A stretch of 64,000 bases of DNA. It comes from Paenibacillus sp. ACRRY (lineage in GTDB: Bacteria > Bacillota > Bacilli > Paenibacillales > Paenibacillaceae). A model generated the notes under the pieces. That model did no database searches. It was not told the DNA's origin and was given only the letters and a program-made list of their open reading frames with translations. Positions 17,984 to 27,060 of this stretch are shown here, piece by piece (the first letter of the stretch is position 1; the number at the start of each line of letters is the position of its first letter). The translations under genes were made by a program, and so were the position numbers. The stretch is taken from contig NZ_JAKRNM010000003.1 of assembly GCF_022346995.1 (NCBI RefSeq), positions 372,001-436,000 on the forward strand, read 5' to 3'.

Positions 17984-18985
17984 TTAACCGCCGATCTGGG
18001 ACATGCGCCGTACGGTTGGGGTATGGCTTTGCATTTTTTGCTCCAGCGCCAGCGCCATCTCATGGTTCTTCGGCTTCGTGCCGAGTGCCTTGAGGAAGAG
18101 GGCAGCCATCGCATCCGGATCATCGACGTAGCGGCGAACATTGTACTCATCCGACCAGTACAGGCAGGCCTTGATATGTCCGTCTGCCGTCAGGCGCAGC
18201 CGGTTGCAATTATCACAGAAGTGATCGCTAACCGGATGGATCAGACCGAAAGTTCCCTGTGAACCAACAATCTTCATGTTGCGGGAAGGACCATTTCCTG
18301 CTGGTCCCGATGTGCTCTCTACGGTCCAGCCGGCTTCCGCGCACACATCAGTGACGGTTTCCAGCGGGAGGTACGATTTACGCCATGAATCCGAAGCATG
18401 TCCGATGGGCATGTATTCGATAAAACGCACATGCAGCGGTTGATCGATCGTCATCGCAATGAAATCCTTGATTTCATCATCATTGATGCCCTTCATCAGG
18501 ACCACGTTCAGCTTGATTGGCGCAAGTCCAACAGCCGTTGCAGTTTCAATCCCCTTGAGCACCTTATTGACGTCTCCTCCGCGGGTAATCATGGAGAAAC
18601 GGTCCGCATGAAGGGAATCGAGACTGATGTTAATCCGGTTTAGTCCAGCGTCTTTCAGTGCCTGGGCCTGTTTATCCAGCAGGAGCGCATTGGTCGTCAG
18701 CGCAATATCCTCAATCCCGTCGATAGCCGAGATCATGCCAACAAGCTTATGCAGATCCTTGCGTACCAGAGGTTCACCGCCAGTCAGCCGCACCTTGCGC
18801 ATGCCCATCGGGGCGAGTACCTTGAGCACCTGGGTGATTTCCTCGTAACTCATAATTTCATCATGCGGGGCGAACTCCATGCCTTCGGCCGGCATGCAGT
18901 ACACACAACGCAAATTACAGCGGTCCGTAACGGAAATACGGATGTAGTCATGGATCCTACCAAACGAATCCTGGAGCATTTCCAT
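17984..18985 (-). CDS. moaA: GTP 3',8-cyclase (molybdopterin biosynthesis)
   Basis: A radical-SAM enzyme for the first step of molybdenum cofactor synthesis. The N-terminal CNLRCVYC gives Cys23, Cys27 and Cys30 for the SAM [4Fe-4S] cluster; [12 protein letters not shown] is the GGEP motif; the C-terminal [20 protein letters not shown] holds the second cluster. The protein ends in the Gly-Gly tail (RRMSQIGG) typical of active MoaA. The ATG at 18983-18985 has GAAAGG nine bases upstream, giving 333 residues; an in-frame GTG three codons earlier lies next to the ribosome site. Confidence 0.96.
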   Translation of the reverse strand: MEMLQDSFGRIHDYIRISVTDRCNLRCVYCMPAEGMEFAPHDEIMSYEEITQVLKVLAPMGMRKVRLTGGEPLVRKDLHKLVGMISAIDGIEDIALTTNALLLDKQAQALKDAGLNRINISLDSLHADRFSMITRGGDVNKVLKGIETATAVGLAPIKLNVVLMKGINDDEIKDFIAMTIDQPLHVRFIEYMPIGHASDSWRKSYLPLETVTDVCAEAGWTVESTSGPAGNGPSRNMKIVGSQGTFGLIHPVSDHFCDNCNRLRLTADGHIKACLYWSDEYNVRRYVDDPDAMAALFLKALGTKPKNHEMALALEQKMQSHTPTVRRMSQIGG

Positions 18986-19112
18986 GCTGACCACCCTTTC
19001 ATTGATTCAGATTGGAAAGCTTCTATAAAATGAACGATACGACAACGTCGAAATTCAAAAGAACAGTTGCATCAAATTTTAGCTATTTCTCCAATCCGCG
19101 TCAACGATAACG

Positions 19113-21335
19113 TCAGGTGGCAGCAATTTTTTCGGAATGAGTCAGCTGGAATTGACCCACAATCTGCTGCAAAAATACGGTGATGGCTTCCACGTTATGC
19201 GAAGACTGTTGAACATGCATCATGTCACTCAGCAATGCCATCATCTCGGTCTCCACCTCTGCGGACGTGGAGCGGTTTTGTTGACTGATGGCAGCGATAT
19301 TTTCCATAAGTCTGACAACTTGATCCACGACCTGTGTCCTCTGCGAGTCTTCTGCTGACGCACTTTGCAGCAGTTGTGCAGCTGCTTGGACCAGTGTGCT
19401 GCCTTCAGCAAGTACCTGATCTCCCTCATGAATAGAGCGGGCAGCGGTATCGGCTGCAGTAGTGATATTATTCAGAATCTGATGGATGTCTTCGGTAGAG
19501 GAACGGGACAGCTCGGCCAGCTTGCGAATCTCCCCGGCAACGACAGCGAAACCTCGGCCATGCTCCCCGACACGTGCTGCTTCAATGGATGCATTCAGCG
19601 CCAGCAGATTCGTTTGAGCGGATATTTCATCAATGGCCGCCAGTGCTCGGTAAATGTCCTGCATGGTCTCCATAAAGGAAAGAATCGTACGGTTCGTATC
19701 CTTGACGGTCCCGGAGATCTGAGTCATTTTGCCGCCAATGCGTTCCACTTCCTGACGTGCAACAACAATCTGCTCTGTGGCCGAGGCTTCCAGCTGCTGC
19801 AATGTAAGACGCATATGGTCGGCAGCCAGCTTGGCCTGATCGAGATCTTCCAGTTGTTCACGTATGCCGTGGATCATGGACCCGAGCTTATGGTTTACAC
19901 GTTCAGTAGTAACTTGGGTCGTTTCGGTGGAAGTACGCATCTGATACTGGTTGTTCATCACATCCACGGTGGCAATCTGTACCTTGAGCATGATGCCTTC
20001 GAGCGAATCAATCATGTTATTAATCCATTTTGCGAGTTCACCTGATTCATCCTGTGCAAAAGCGGATGTATCGAGCCGCTGGGTCAGATCGCCCTGACCC
20101 TCTGCGTTGATCCGAATAAACCGGCTGATACGCCGCAAGTCCTCGTGTACACGTTGATGATGTCTCCGCTGCAGTTGATCTGCTGTGATCAAACCCAGAA
20201 TGATATTAAATGCCGCCAGAGCTGCTGCACTCCATGCACTTCCTGATAAGGCATAGACGAGGGCAGCTCCCCCAATGCCTGATAAACCGATAAACAGGCT
20301 GTGCAGCTTGAACTGACGCCAGCCGATACTGCGTACCCGGTATACTTCCTCCAAGTCACCTTCGCACATCATGCCCCATCGATCGGGGCAGTGGGGAAGC
20401 TGGAAGGTGATGCCTTTGCCGATAACAGAAATATGACGGTAATCGGAATAACCTGGATAGGCCGCAAACAGATTCGACCCGTTACGAATGGTATTTGCAA
20501 CGCCAGGATGCAGCTCTCCAGTGGATGGGTCGGTAAACATCAACTCCAGTTCGGTATGCTCCTTGACGGATACACTCCCCCAATCGGTTGTGACACCATC
20601 CTTGAGATTTTCGCCATGTGTAAATGTACGATCCTCAAATCGGCTTCGGGACAAGGCCGTTCCTGGCTGCAGATGCGGGCGCAGTTTCGACTCGGCCATG
20701 AAGAGATAATTATCTCCCGAATCGGGATAGACATGTCCGGACTCCCGTTGGATCAAGTCCCCGAGTACATCATTGGGGATTCGACAGCACAGTGAGCCGA
20801 TGTAGCGTCCTTCCTGCACCATAGGTTCAATAAACATGAGGGTGACATCATCGTGAAAAGAGGAGGAGCGGGGCCCGATCTCCATGGTCACTGGATCGGA
20901 ATAGGGTCCATAGAGACATCTTTTCCCGGTCGCATCTGCTCTTGCATACTTCAAGCCTGGTCCAATGGAAACATCGTTATCTTCATAGATCTGTCCAATA
21001 TGTTTCTTATATGTAGAAAATACAACCTGATTCTGTTCGTCCAACATAAAAATCTCCGTGCTATCTGCTGCCCGGATGTACGCTGCTTTGAAGCATGCAT
21101 CCCATTTGCTGCTATTTTGTACGATTTGTGCTGTGTCCAGAAGCCCTGCTGACTTGATCTGGTTCACGAATTGATCCATATGACGCCACTGTTCATCTGC
21201 CCAATCCAGTAGAAGCTGATGTCTGGTTTCGGCAATTCCCTCAAAAATCTGCTCCACATCATTTTTGATATGTGCGTTCAACCGATACGACCGCCATAAC
21301 GGCCACCCTTTTCTCCAGCCAAGCCAATCAAACAT
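19113..21335 (-). CDS. Methyl-accepting chemotaxis protein with cytoplasmic-side sensor domain
   Basis: 740 residues. Residues about 1-330 form a large Cache-like sensory region ([40 protein letters not shown]). Two closely spaced transmembrane helices near residues 335-385 follow ([35 protein letters not shown]), then a HAMP-like segment ([20 protein letters not shown]) and the signalling domain with the tip [20 protein letters not shown]. The start ATG 21333-21335 follows GGTGG; the longer open frame upstream lacks a ribosome site and has no family match. No helix precedes the sensor, so sensor and signalling domains would lie on the same, cytoplasmic side, unlike classical receptors. Confidence 0.88.
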   Translation of the reverse strand: MFDWLGWRKGWPLWRSYRLNAHIKNDVEQIFEGIAETRHQLLLDWADEQWRHMDQFVNQIKSAGLLDTAQIVQNSSKWDACFKAAYIRAADSTEIFMLDEQNQVVFSTYKKHIGQIYEDNDVSIGPGLKYARADATGKRCLYGPYSDPVTMEIGPRSSSFHDDVTLMFIEPMVQEGRYIGSLCCRIPNDVLGDLIQRESGHVYPDSGDNYLFMAESKLRPHLQPGTALSRSRFEDRTFTHGENLKDGVTTDWGSVSVKEHTELELMFTDPSTGELHPGVANTIRNGSNLFAAYPGYSDYRHISVIGKGITFQLPHCPDRWGMMCEGDLEEVYRVRSIGWRQFKLHSLFIGLSGIGGAALVYALSGSAWSAAALAAFNIILGLITADQLQRRHHQRVHEDLRRISRFIRINAEGQGDLTQRLDTSAFAQDESGELAKWINNMIDSLEGIMLKVQIATVDVMNNQYQMRTSTETTQVTTERVNHKLGSMIHGIREQLEDLDQAKLAADHMRLTLQQLEASATEQIVVARQEVERIGGKMTQISGTVKDTNRTILSFMETMQDIYRALAAIDEISAQTNLLALNASIEAARVGEHGRGFAVVAGEIRKLAELSRSSTEDIHQILNNITTAADTAARSIHEGDQVLAEGSTLVQAAAQLLQSASAEDSQRTQVVDQVVRLMENIAAISQQNRSTSAEVETEMMALLSDMMHVQQSSHNVEAITVFLQQIVGQFQLTHSEKIAAT

Positions 21336-21556
21336 ACAGACCACCCCGATCTTTGAAGTTGAAAGCTTAATTGCACAGCCCTTTCCTGATAAAACGATAT
21401 GGATTCTGTCATTTCTAAAAGAAGGGGTATTCCTATCTTTTCCATATAAAACGTTATACAAGAAAAACGACAAGAATACGAGGGTATATGTCATATTTTC
21501 CGAATATTTATTCAATAAATACAAAGAAACATGCGCTTTTTGAGGAGGATAGGCAT

Positions 21557-21637
21557 GTGAATGACCTATATTGTAGGTCTTATTGTACTGGAATACGTAC
21601 CCAGTTCTATATATTTGCACGAATAAACAAGCCATAA
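21557..21637 (+). CDS. Candidate 26-residue small ORF
   Basis: GTG start with a very good GAGGAGGAT ribosome site six bases upstream (21542-21550). It encodes a short Cys/Tyr/Arg-containing peptide ([16 protein letters not shown] at the start). I recognise no family. It may be a leader peptide upstream of the pyrimidine operon or a chance ORF. Confidence 0.25.
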   Translation: MNDLYCRSYCTGIRTQFYIFARINKP

Positions 21638-21652
21638 AGAAAGGATGTTGAA

Positions 21653-21712
21653 ATGCAGCGCTATATAGGCATATCGAATAAAGTGATGTCAGATAAACCA
21701 TCCATGGGCTGA
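21653..21712 (+). CDS. Candidate 19-residue small ORF
   Basis: ATG with AAAGAAAGGA about six bases upstream; encodes [19 protein letters not shown]. It stops 10 bp before a small hairpin with a TTT tail, an arrangement reminiscent of leader peptide plus attenuator, but the hairpin is weak. Confidence 0.22.
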   Translation: MQRYIGISNKVMSDKPSMG

Positions 21713-21741
21713 CATCGTCCCGAATGAGAATTCGTCTCATT

Positions 21742-21754
21742 TTACACTGTGTAA
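21742..21754. promoter_or_regulatory. Dyad TTACAC-T-GTGTAA upstream of the pyrimidine operon
   Basis: A 13-bp perfect dyad about 30 bp upstream of TATAAT (21785-21790) in the operon's promoter region; a plausible operator, regulator unknown. Confidence 0.35.
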
Positions 21755-21917
21755 CATGAACAGGCCCATACTCAAAACAGTCTGTATAATGTAATCTTTG
21801 CTCAATGATATATAGTATTACCTAACCAGAAAAACCTGTTACGTTCGTGAACGCAAACCTTCCATTCGGCCTTGGTGTGAAATGAAACCTAACTTCCCCG
21901 CGAAAAGGAGTATGCCT

Positions 21918-22733
21918 ATGTCATCCATGAACGTCCCCGAAGCTCGCCACATTGAAATTGATCATGTATCTGTCGTTTTTGGCACTGGAACGAAGCAGGT
22001 CACCGCGCTGTCTGATGTAACGTTCCATATCCAGTCCAATGAATTCGTCTCGCTGCTTGGTCCCTCAGGCTGTGGCAAGTCGACATTGCTCAGGCTCATA
22101 GCCGATCTGCTGCAGCCGACTTCAGGCAGCGTCCGGATTGCAGGCTCAGAACCTGAGAAGGCGCGCTTGCAGCGACAATTCGGTATCGTATTCCAGACAC
22201 CGGCCCTGTTTGATTGGCGCACGGTACGTCACAATGTCGAGCTGCCGCTGGAGATCATGGGCACAAGCAAAAGAGAGTGCCGCCGCATCAGTAGTGAGCT
22301 GCTTGAGATGGTCGGGCTTACCCGATTTGCTGACCACTATCCTTGGCAGCTCAGTGGAGGCATGCAGCAGCGGGTATCGATTGCGCGTGCACTCTCGCTG
22401 GACCCGCCGCTGCTGCTGATGGATGAGCCGTTCTCCGCCCTGGATGAATTCACGAAAGAGAAGCTTCAACTGGAACTGCTTGAGATCAAGCGGTCCACGG
22501 GCAAAACCTTCCTCTTTGTCACACACAGTATCCCCGAAGCCGTATTCCTGTCCGATCGCATTATCGTCCTCTCGGCACATCCCGGGCAAGTACATTCCAT
22601 TCACTCTGTCGCGCTGCCTTCGGATCGAACCAATGAACTGAGAGAGACTGAAGATTTCTACCACATGCTGACCACCATTCGCAATTGTTTTCATGAGGAG
22701 CGTGATCCGGGCCATGTCCCTGCGCTCATTTAA
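21918..22733 (+). CDS. ABC transporter ATP-binding protein (NitT/TauT family)
   Basis: A 271-residue ATPase of a nitrate/taurine/HMP-type importer (SsuB/TauB/ThiZ group). It has Walker A GPSGCGKST, signature LSGGMQQR, Walker B LLLMDEPFSALD and switch His in FVTHSIPEA. The ATG at 21918 is seven bases after AAAAGGAG; ATGs further upstream overlap or precede that site. It opens the pyrimidine operon and overlaps the next gene. It energises uptake of the operon's substrate, presumably a pyrimidine or its hydrolysis product (inference from neighbours). Confidence 0.93.
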   Translation: MSSMNVPEARHIEIDHVSVVFGTGTKQVTALSDVTFHIQSNEFVSLLGPSGCGKSTLLRLIADLLQPTSGSVRIAGSEPEKARLQRQFGIVFQTPALFDWRTVRHNVELPLEIMGTSKRECRRISSELLEMVGLTRFADHYPWQLSGGMQQRVSIARALSLDPPLLLMDEPFSALDEFTKEKLQLELLEIKRSTGKTFLFVTHSIPEAVFLSDRIIVLSAHPGQVHSIHSVALPSDRTNELRETEDFYHMLTTIRNCFHEERDPGHVPALI

Positions 22734-23526
22734 ACTGGATTACCGATCCTGGATCGTGATCTGGATTCTATCCCTATTGCTGCTGTGGGAGGGTATAGCT
22801 TGGATTCTCCACATGTGGATGTCACCGCAGCAGGCTGCATCCCGTCTGCCTTACCTTCATGACGTTCTTGCCGCACTGGTTCGCTACTCGGGCACTCTCG
22901 CTGAGCAGGGGGCAGTGACGTTCGGCAATGCAGCGATTGGATTCGCAGGAGGAGCAATGCTGGGTCTAATGCTGGCACTTCTTATGAGTGCGGCCGTCTG
23001 GCTGGAACGTACATTATCTCCCTATGTTATCTCGTCACAGATGATCCCAATTATCGGTCTCGCACCGATCGTGTACGGCATTATTCATCACGCCGAGTGG
23101 GCCAGGATCGTCATGGCGGCTTATGTTACATTTTTTCCCATTGTCATTCACACGTTAAAAGGATTAAAGAGCGCTGCGCCGGAGCATCTGGAGTTGATGC
23201 GTTCCTGCGGAGCCTCGCTTCCGGCCAGATATATCAAATGCCTGCTGCCTTCTGCCCTACCGGGACTATTCTCGGGCATGAAAATCGCTGCTCCGCTAGC
23301 CGTCACTTCTTCCATCGTTGTCGAACTGATGGGTGCACCGGATGGACTCGGTGTCCTGATGGTCAGTTCCTTGTATTATGGCAGTGCTCAAGCTGGCATG
23401 TTCTGGGCTACGATCATGCTTAGTATCGGCATTGGTCTAATCTCGTATCTGGTCATCAGCCTGGCCGAGCGCTGGTTAACGCCTTGGCAGCCCGAATTCA
23501 GAGCCAAGGGAGGAAACACGGTATGA
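22693..23526 (+). CDS. ABC transporter permease 1 (NitT/TauT family)
   Basis: A membrane permease of about 270 residues with six hydrophobic segments. The EAA-type loop lies around ELMRSCGASLPARYIKCLLP, where it contacts the ATPase. It overlaps the ATPase gene by up to 41 bp; an internal ATG at 22714 is an alternative start behind GAGGAG. It ends in an ATGA overlap with the second permease gene, so the two are translationally coupled. The two permeases probably make a heterodimeric channel. Confidence 0.9.
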   Translation: MRSVIRAMSLRSFKLDYRSWIVIWILSLLLLWEGIAWILHMWMSPQQAASRLPYLHDVLAALVRYSGTLAEQGAVTFGNAAIGFAGGAMLGLMLALLMSAAVWLERTLSPYVISSQMIPIIGLAPIVYGIIHHAEWARIVMAAYVTFFPIVIHTLKGLKSAAPEHLELMRSCGASLPARYIKCLLPSALPGLFSGMKIAAPLAVTSSIVVELMGAPDGLGVLMVSSLYYGSAQAGMFWATIMLSIGIGLISYLVISLAERWLTPWQPEFRAKGGNTV

Positions 23527-24458
23527 GTGAAGGCGTAATGGTGAACCGCAACAGGGATGAGAACGGAACAGCTGCGGTTTCCGGTTCTGCAGCTTTGTCC
23601 GGTTCAGCTATGGCTGCTTCTGTCACCAGCTCGGAGATTCAGGGGCAGCAGGGACAAGCAGAACAGGAACGGCCTGTCGGTACTGCGCGGAAAAAATGGA
23701 CCATGTTGCATTTGCTCCCCTGGCTGGCCGGCCTATGTTTTCTCGCCTTGTGGCAGTTCCGGTTGTTTCATCAATTATTTTCTCTGGAAAGTTATCAGCT
23801 TCCTGTACCTTCAGCCATTGCAGCTTCCATCCGGGATAATGCAGAAATGCTCTTTCGATATGCCCTATATAGTGGGACGGAAATGCTGGGCGGCTTCCTG
23901 CTGGGTTCCCTTCTGGGGGCGGTCGCAGCCGCAGGCGCCTCGTTCTTCCCCATCAGCGGCAAGGCAGGGATCGCGGTGATGTCGGCTCTTAACGCAGTCC
24001 CGATTGTTGCACTGGCACCCATCATGAACAACTGGTTTGGGGACGGCATCTGGTCACGGATTGCCGTAGTGGCCGTCATTACGATGGCAGCCATGGCAGT
24101 CAGTCTGTTCAAAGGGCTCACTTCCATACAGCCGCAGTACGGTGAGCTGCTGGACGGACTCGCTGCAAGCCGTATGCAGGTGTTCCTGAAGTTGCGCTTG
24201 CCACATGCCATGCCGTCCCTCTTTGCCGGACTGAAGATCAACATGTCCACCAGTATTATCGGTGCCATTGTGGGCGAGTTTTTTATCGCTTCCCAAGGAC
24301 TTGGATACCTGCTGTCGGATCAGATCCGGCTTGCCAATATGCCGCTAGCATGGTCTTGTATCGTCATTGCTGCCGCTCTCGGCATCGTGCTCTATGAAGC
24401 GGTTGTACTGGCGGAGAAGCGGCTCATTCCATGGAACCGTGTGCGCACTAACGCATAA
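23523..24458 (+). CDS. ABC transporter permease 2 (NitT/TauT family)
   Basis: 311 residues. A hydrophilic, low-complexity N-terminal tail of about 60 residues (Ala/Ser/Gln/Glu-rich, SGSAALSGSAMAAS) precedes the permease fold, which has six helices and the EAA loop ELLDGLAASRMQVFLKLRLP. The ATG at 23523 sits seven to eight bases after GGGAGG and overlaps the preceding stop (ATGA). The long tail is unusual for this family and lacks any recognisable motif. Confidence 0.9.
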   Translation: MSEGVMVNRNRDENGTAAVSGSAALSGSAMAASVTSSEIQGQQGQAEQERPVGTARKKWTMLHLLPWLAGLCFLALWQFRLFHQLFSLESYQLPVPSAIAASIRDNAEMLFRYALYSGTEMLGGFLLGSLLGAVAAAGASFFPISGKAGIAVMSALNAVPIVALAPIMNNWFGDGIWSRIAVVAVITMAAMAVSLFKGLTSIQPQYGELLDGLAASRMQVFLKLRLPHAMPSLFAGLKINMSTSIIGAIVGEFFIASQGLGYLLSDQIRLANMPLAWSCIVIAAALGIVLYEAVVLAEKRLIPWNRVRTNA

Positions 24459-24538
24459 CCCTCACTAGCGTGCGGGAATACCACAGATCCGCTGCAGTAC
24501 CTGATTGAATTCTTATATAAACAGGGGGTTGTTTGTAT

Positions 24539-25600
24539 ATGTACAAAACGTTGAAATCGGGTTTGATGGTCGTTGTGCTGATGCTCACGGTTGCCTTGCT
24601 GGCAGCATGTTCTGCCAAGACGGAACCGTCTGCCGAACCTGCTGCTGCAAGTTCAGGAGGAGATGCAGAGCAGTCTTTAACCAAAGTGAAAATTCAGCTT
24701 AAATGGGTTCCGCAGGCCCAGTTCGCCGGAATTTATGCCGCGAAGGAACAAGGTTTTTTTGAAGATGAAGGTATTGATGCAGAGATTATTCCGGGTGGCC
24801 CGGATATCGTTATTGAACAGCAGGTGGTGAACGGTGCAGCCGATGTCGGCATCACGGGGGTAGACAGTCTGCTGGTGAGCCGTGACAACGGTCTGCCGCT
24901 GGTCTCCCTTGCCCAGATCTCACAGAAGAGCAGCTATCGCCTGATCGCCAAGAAGTCGGCAGGAATTACGGATCCGGCCCAAATGAAAGGCAAAAAGGTA
25001 AGCACATGGTTCGGCAGCCAGCAGTTCCAGGTCCTCGCTTTTATGGAGAAGAACGGACTTGATCCGAAGAAGGATATTGAGCTGGTGAAGCAGGGGTTTA
25101 CGATGGATCAGTTTTTCAATGACCAGGTGGATGTCGCCACAGCAACCATATATAACGAATATCACGTCGTGCTGGAGAGTGGCGTACAAGAGTCCGATCT
25201 GGATGTGTTCAACATTGAGGATGCCGGCGTAGGCATGCTGGAAGATACATTGATCGCGAAGAAGGACTGGGTCGATGGCAACCGCGATCTTGCTGTTAAA
25301 GTCACCCGTGCCATTCTGAAAGGCTGGAACTATGCCATCGACAACCAGGAGGAAACGGTGGATATCGTCATGAGCAACGTGACCGATGGCAGTACGACCC
25401 GTGAACATCAGGTGACGATGCTGGAAGAGATTGCGAAGCTGATTCGTCCGGAAGGATTTACGGAGCAGCAGGTGGGCAGTTTTGTGGATGAATCGTTTGC
25501 CCGTACAGCAGATATTGCACTGAATTATGGATTGATCAAGAAGGCAGCCAACCTGGATGAAGCGCTGGAGAAGAGCATTTACGAAGAAGCGGTGAAATAA
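24539..25600 (+). CDS. ABC transporter substrate-binding lipoprotein (NMT1/THI5-like)
   Basis: 353 residues. A lipoprotein signal peptide ends in LLAAC, with Cys24 as lipid anchor. The mature domain has the NMT1/THI5 (ThiY-like) pattern: VKIQLKWVPQAQFAGIYAAK near residue 50, then IEQQVVNGAADVGITG and a TWFGSQQFQ segment. ThiY-type proteins bind formylaminopyrimidines, so a pyrimidine-like ligand is plausible here. ATG 24539 is ten bases after AGGGGG; an in-frame TTG two codons earlier is too close to it. Confidence 0.92.
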   Translation: MYKTLKSGLMVVVLMLTVALLAACSAKTEPSAEPAAASSGGDAEQSLTKVKIQLKWVPQAQFAGIYAAKEQGFFEDEGIDAEIIPGGPDIVIEQQVVNGAADVGITGVDSLLVSRDNGLPLVSLAQISQKSSYRLIAKKSAGITDPAQMKGKKVSTWFGSQQFQVLAFMEKNGLDPKKDIELVKQGFTMDQFFNDQVDVATATIYNEYHVVLESGVQESDLDVFNIEDAGVGMLEDTLIAKKDWVDGNRDLAVKVTRAILKGWNYAIDNQEETVDIVMSNVTDGSTTREHQVTMLEEIAKLIRPEGFTEQQVGSFVDESFARTADIALNYGLIKKAANLDEALEKSIYEEAVK

Positions 25601-25622
25601 GGCAGTCGAAGGAGGATGACGA

Positions 25623-26996
25623 ATGAACTCCGTGGATCAGCAACCTCAGCCGCTTGGCGGTACCAAGGAAGAATGGCTGGAGAAAGACCGCAGATATGTG
25701 TGGCATCACATCTCGCCTCATAACGATCATCCGATGATTGCGGTCAGCGGAGAAGGCAGCTGGATCACGGATCAGGATGGAACGCGGTACCTGGATGCCA
25801 TGTCCGGGTTATGGTGCGTGAATGTGGGGCATGGACGGGAGGAGATTGCGAAGAGCGCATATGAGCAGATGAAAACACTCGCTTATGTGCCGATGACCCA
25901 GAGCCACGAACCGGCGATTTTGCTGGCAGAGAAGCTGAACGAGTGGCTGGAGGGAGACTATCGAATCTTTTTCTCCAATTCCGGATCGGATGCCAATGAG
26001 GTGGCGTTCAAAATAGCCCGTCAGTTTCATCACCAAAATGGTGAGCCAACCAGACACAAGTTCATCTCCCGTCACCGGGCTTATCATGGCAACTCCATGG
26101 GCGCACTCGGTGCCACCGGGCAAGCTGCCCGCAAGATCAAGTACGAGCCGCTGGGCGTGGGCTTCTCCCATGTTCCACCCCCGTACTGCTATCGCTGTCC
26201 GTTTGGACGGAACAAAGAGGGCTGCGGACTCGAATGTGCAACCATCTATGAGGAGGTCATCCGCTGGGAAGGCCCCGAGACAGTGGCTGCGGTGATCATG
26301 GAACCGGTGATTACGGGGGGCGGCATGATTGTCCCGCCTCCGGACTACATGCGTACAGTGAAGGAAATCTGTGAGCGTTATGGTGTACTGCTGATCGTGG
26401 ATGAAGTGATCTGCGGGTTCGGTCGTTCGGGACAGAAGTTCGGACACCAGAATTATGGGGTGCAGCCGGATATAGTCACCATGGCCAAGGGGATGACCAG
26501 TGCGTACTCTCCGTTATCGGCTACAGCCGTGCGAGCGGATCTGTATGATACGTTCCGGGAACCCGGACCGGATGCTCACTTTCGTCATGTGAACACCTTC
26601 GGCGGCAATCCGGTATCCTGCCGGGTAGCACTGGCCAATCTCGACATCCTGGAGCGTGAAAATCTGGTGCAGCGTGCGGATGAACTGGGGCGAATCCTTC
26701 GTGAGAAGCTGGAGCCGCTGCTGGAGCTGCCCGTGGTCGGAGATGTTCGAATGTTTGGATTCGCCTGCGGCATTGAGCTTATTGAAGCGGACGGCTCCCC
26801 GGCAGATGCAGGGAAGGTCGCACACGTGCTGGCCAGTTGTAAGAAGGACGGCATTCTCATCGGTAAGAACGGGGACACGGTACCCGGGTTCGCCAACATT
26901 TTGACGATATCCCCACCTTTTGTCACCACGGAGGATGAGCTGGAGCTGATTGCGGCAAGTTTGCTTAAGGCACTGAGCAGTGTGGAGGCAGGATAG
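25623..26996 (+). CDS. Class III aminotransferase, probable beta-alanine aminotransferase
   Basis: A PLP enzyme of 457 residues (omega-amino acid:pyruvate type). The PLP phosphate site is NSGSDANEVAFKIAR, the cofactor Asp is in LLIVDEVICGFGRSG, and the internal aldimine Lys289 is in TMAKGMTSAYSPL. Next to reductive pyrimidine genes it would convert beta-alanine (from uracil) or 3-aminoisobutyrate (from thymine) to the semialdehyde, as PydD does in other bacteria. A small Cys cluster (CYRCPFGRNKEGCGLEC) is present near residue 190, possibly metal-binding. The ribosome site GGAGGATG is directly upstream. Confidence 0.9.
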   Translation: MNSVDQQPQPLGGTKEEWLEKDRRYVWHHISPHNDHPMIAVSGEGSWITDQDGTRYLDAMSGLWCVNVGHGREEIAKSAYEQMKTLAYVPMTQSHEPAILLAEKLNEWLEGDYRIFFSNSGSDANEVAFKIARQFHHQNGEPTRHKFISRHRAYHGNSMGALGATGQAARKIKYEPLGVGFSHVPPPYCYRCPFGRNKEGCGLECATIYEEVIRWEGPETVAAVIMEPVITGGGMIVPPPDYMRTVKEICERYGVLLIVDEVICGFGRSGQKFGHQNYGVQPDIVTMAKGMTSAYSPLSATAVRADLYDTFREPGPDAHFRHVNTFGGNPVSCRVALANLDILERENLVQRADELGRILREKLEPLLELPVVGDVRMFGFACGIELIEADGSPADAGKVAHVLASCKKDGILIGKNGDTVPGFANILTISPPFVTTEDELELIAASLLKALSSVEAG

Positions 26997-27060
26997 TGGA
27001 TGGATAGCTAATCACAGAAATGCACTCGTTTGAAAATAGAACACATGGAGGCGAGGGAAG

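Larger units (their letters stand above)
21336..21917. other. Long intergenic region before the pyrimidine operon
   Basis: About 580 bp between divergent transcription units. It holds the leftward promoter of the chemoreceptor gene (A/T-rich, no sure boxes), a short hairpin GACCTA/TAGGTC at 21563-21579, two tiny ORFs with ribosome sites, a weak hairpin AATGAGA/TCTCATT at 21723-21741 followed by TTT, a dyad TTACAC-T-GTGTAA at 21742-21754 and a TATAAT at 21785-21790 that could be the -10 box of the operon. No riboswitch family was recognised. Confidence 0.5.

Noticed and set aside
21336..21740. Upstream extension of the chemoreceptor open frame by 135 codons
   Set aside because: It lacks a ribosome site, has no family pattern and is rich in Tyr, Cys and Phe; ATG 21335 fits better.
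21822..21834. Possible PucR box (CTAACCAGAAAAA) before the pyrimidine operon
   Set aside because: Compared from memory with the Bacillus PucR consensus it has at least two mismatches and is a single copy; not enough to annotate.
24459..24538. Terminator between permease 2 and the binding-protein gene
   Set aside because: No stable hairpin with a T run is visible; the gap is ordinary operon spacing.
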